Positions 62,826 to 64,000 of a DNA stretch of 64,000 nucleotides are shown in pieces; the first letter of the stretch is position 1, and the number at the start of each line of letters is the position of its first letter. The stretch is from Cohnella kolymensis. GTDB taxonomy: Bacteria; Bacillota; Bacilli; Paenibacillales; Paenibacillaceae. Below the pieces are notes generated by a model. That model ran no database searches. It had not been told where the DNA came from and saw nothing but the letters and a program-made list of their open reading frames with translations. The position numbers were made by a program, and so were the translations under genes. The stretch is taken from NCBI RefSeq assembly GCF_000829465.1, contig NZ_JXAL01000016.1, positions 336,970 through 400,969 on the forward strand. Reading direction: 5' to 3'.

Positions 62826-63728
62826 ATGAAACGTTCATGGATCCATCTGTTTCCTGTCCCTGCTTTGGCCTTTTATGTGCTGTTTATCGTCTATCCGATA
62901 TTCGCGGCATTCGGCTACAGCTTTTTCGACTGGCAGGGACTGAAGCGGGGGGCGTTCATCGGGCTCGACAACTTTGTAACCTTGTTCACGGTCGAGCCCT
63001 TTAACGATTTGTTCTGGAACGCACTCAAGAACAACGTGTTTTACTTTGTCTTGGAAATGATTGCCCAGAACGGCATCGCCTTTGTACTCGCCTATATTTT
63101 ATACACCAAGATCAAAGGGGCACAGTGGTTCAAGATCGCGTTCTTCCTTCCCCGGCTTCTCTCTGTCATTGTGGTCGGCTTCCTTTGGAAGCTCATCCTG
63201 AATCCGAATTTCGGGGTGCTGAATGTCGTTCTGAAAAAAGCGGGCTTGGGCGAATGGGCCCAGCCTTGGCTTGGCGATCCGTCAACGGCGCTCGTGTCCA
63301 TCATTCTGGTTAACAGCTGGTTCGGTATCGGCTTTGCGGTGCTTATCCTGCTTGCAGGTCTCCAGGGCATTCCGAACGAAATCGTGGAAGCGGCAAAGCT
63401 GGACGGTGTGCGGGGGTTCAGGCTGATTAGAACGATCATTATTCCGATGATGATGCAGTCGATTACGATCATTACCGTATTCACGTTCATACAGGCTTTC
63501 GAGGCGTTCGAGCTGGTGTATGCCATGCAAGGATCGCAAGGGGAGCCCTATCACTCCACCGATACGCTGGCCGTTTATTTCTACCGGACTGCATTCGGCG
63601 GCAACTCGGGTGGTGACGGACTCGCGATCGGACTCGGATCGGCGCTTGCGGTCGTCATGTTCTTCATTATCGCCGCGCTGTCGGCTGCATACTTGAATTT
63701 CGTTCGCAGCAAAGAAGTGGAGCATTAA
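62826..63728 (+). CDS. Carbohydrate ABC transporter permease (MalF/UgpA type)
   Basis: A 300-residue permease with six membrane helices (about 10-32, 70-95, 104-128, 155-180, 205-228, 265-290). The EAA loop is NEIVEAAKLDGVRGFRLIRTIIIP. Its ATG is 1 base after the binding-protein stop. The second permease (MalG type) expected next is not in the window: the remaining bases lead into a transposon end. Confidence 0.93.
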   Translation: MKRSWIHLFPVPALAFYVLFIVYPIFAAFGYSFFDWQGLKRGAFIGLDNFVTLFTVEPFNDLFWNALKNNVFYFVLEMIAQNGIAFVLAYILYTKIKGAQWFKIAFFLPRLLSVIVVGFLWKLILNPNFGVLNVVLKKAGLGEWAQPWLGDPSTALVSIILVNSWFGIGFAVLILLAGLQGIPNEIVEAAKLDGVRGFRLIRTIIIPMMMQSITIITVFTFIQAFEAFELVYAMQGSQGEPYHSTDTLAVYFYRTAFGGNSGGDGLAIGLGSALAVVMFFIIAALSAAYLNFVRSKEVEH

Positions 63729-63897
63729 GTCCTGCGGTATGATGTCAAGTCCCTGATTCGTGAGAATTGGAAATTTTCTTGGCTATAGTGCGCACGAGTC
63801 AAAGAAAATAGACGCATCAAACCAAGCCCAGCAGAAAATGAGGTTGAATACCAGATTTTTACTGGGAATTCATAAAGGACTTTGGCAAAGGAGGCCG
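63729..63897. mobile_element. Probable IS110-type element end and junction
   Basis: The 169 bases between the permease stop and the transposase stop contain no gene. They should include the element's terminal non-coding region and its boundary with the sugar-transport operon. No terminal inverted repeat was recognised, as is usual for IS110 elements, so the boundary cannot be placed. Confidence 0.45.
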
Positions 63898-64000
63898 TTA
63901 TTCCTCTTCGCGATTCACCTTCCTTCGAGGCGTGTAGAGTTGGCCGTTGCGTAGCAGCACATCGACCAGACGCACAAGTTTTCTTGCCGTTAAGACGAGG
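63898..64000 (-). CDS. IS110-family transposase, C-terminal end (partial)
   Basis: Only the last 34 residues of a minus-strand frame are in the window. They read LTARKLVRLVDVLLRNGQ, then LYTPRRKVNREEE, with the stop TAA at 63898-63900. The TARKLVRLVDVLLRNGQ ending is typical of IS110/IS1111-type (DEDD) transposases; the rest lies beyond the edge. The call rests on this short motif, so the exact group is open. Confidence 0.7.
   Translation of the reverse strand, partial: LVLTARKLVRLVDVLLRNGQLYTPRRKVNREEE

Noticed and set aside
63760..63954. Plus-strand 64-residue frame at the right edge
   Set aside because: It runs antisense to the transposase tail and lacks a ribosome site.

Overview
The window looks like a chromosome segment of an endospore-forming Firmicute of the Paenibacillaceae (Paenibacillus/Cohnella type). 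The evidence is a T-box leader before thrS, an S-box leader before met genes, a CtsR operator, a GlnR/TnrA operator, LiaFSR, PrkA, SpoVR, an AgrB/AgrD/LytTR peptide-signalling locus, strong GGAGG ribosome sites and a base composition near 50% GC. No plasmid or phage genes are seen. The only mobile-element signal is the tail of an IS110-type transposase at the right edge.

Layout. 1-6.1 kb: end of a probable ytxC, T-box/thrS, an ECF-type sigma factor, liaF-liaS-liaR. 6.3-12.9 kb: htrA, a two-component pair (kinase frameshifted), ispH, a DUF2062 membrane protein, aroF. 13.1-21.8 kb: glpK-glpD, S-box metN-metI-metQ, a GSI-beta type glnA under a GlnR/TnrA dyad, manganese catalase. 21.8-30.9 kb: broken VOC gene, intergenic repeats, GC-rich thpR, serC, trmL (frameshifted), an AbrB protein with a zinc-knuckle tail, a lipoprotein, a 50-residue membrane protein, a PLP-fold pseudoenzyme, Rieske protein, DUF2161, prkA. 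30.7-34.2 kb: agr-like locus. 34.3-46.2 kb: MATE pump, clpE (frameshifted, CtsR operator), SDR, spoVR, helD (nonsense codon), recQ, an unknown protein, a frameshifted HIRAN-like gene. 46.6-59.5 kb: an ABC importer followed by a reductive pyrimidine-degradation cluster (amidohydrolase, beta-ureidopropionase, preT, preA, dihydropyrimidinase, small protein, mmsA-like dehydrogenase, ald). 59.6-63.7 kb: RpiR/MurR regulator, serine beta-lactamase-fold protein, sugar-type ABC binding protein and permease, a likely muropeptide-recovery unit. 63.9-64.0 kb: IS110-type transposase end.

How the genes work together. The 46.6-59.5 kb block would import a pyrimidine-like compound, reduce it (PreT/PreA), open the ring (dihydropyrimidinase), remove the carbamoyl group (one or both hydrolases) and oxidise the resulting semialdehyde to acyl-CoA (MmsA-like). 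An aminotransferase for beta-alanine is missing; alanine dehydrogenase would fit if that enzyme used pyruvate. The agr-like locus carries a precursor whose ring position is Ser instead of Cys at exactly the AgrD spacing, which is the most distinctive signal here.

Quality warning. At least nine reading frames are broken: single-base indels in the 8.65-kb kinase, trmL, a lipoprotein, the AgrC-like kinase, clpE and the HIRAN-like gene; a nonsense codon in helD; an 8-bp tandem duplication in ald; and a decayed VOC gene. Correcting one event makes most of them full length, so they are either sequence errors or very recent lesions. All calls rest on reading the sequence by eye; no database search or folding was run.
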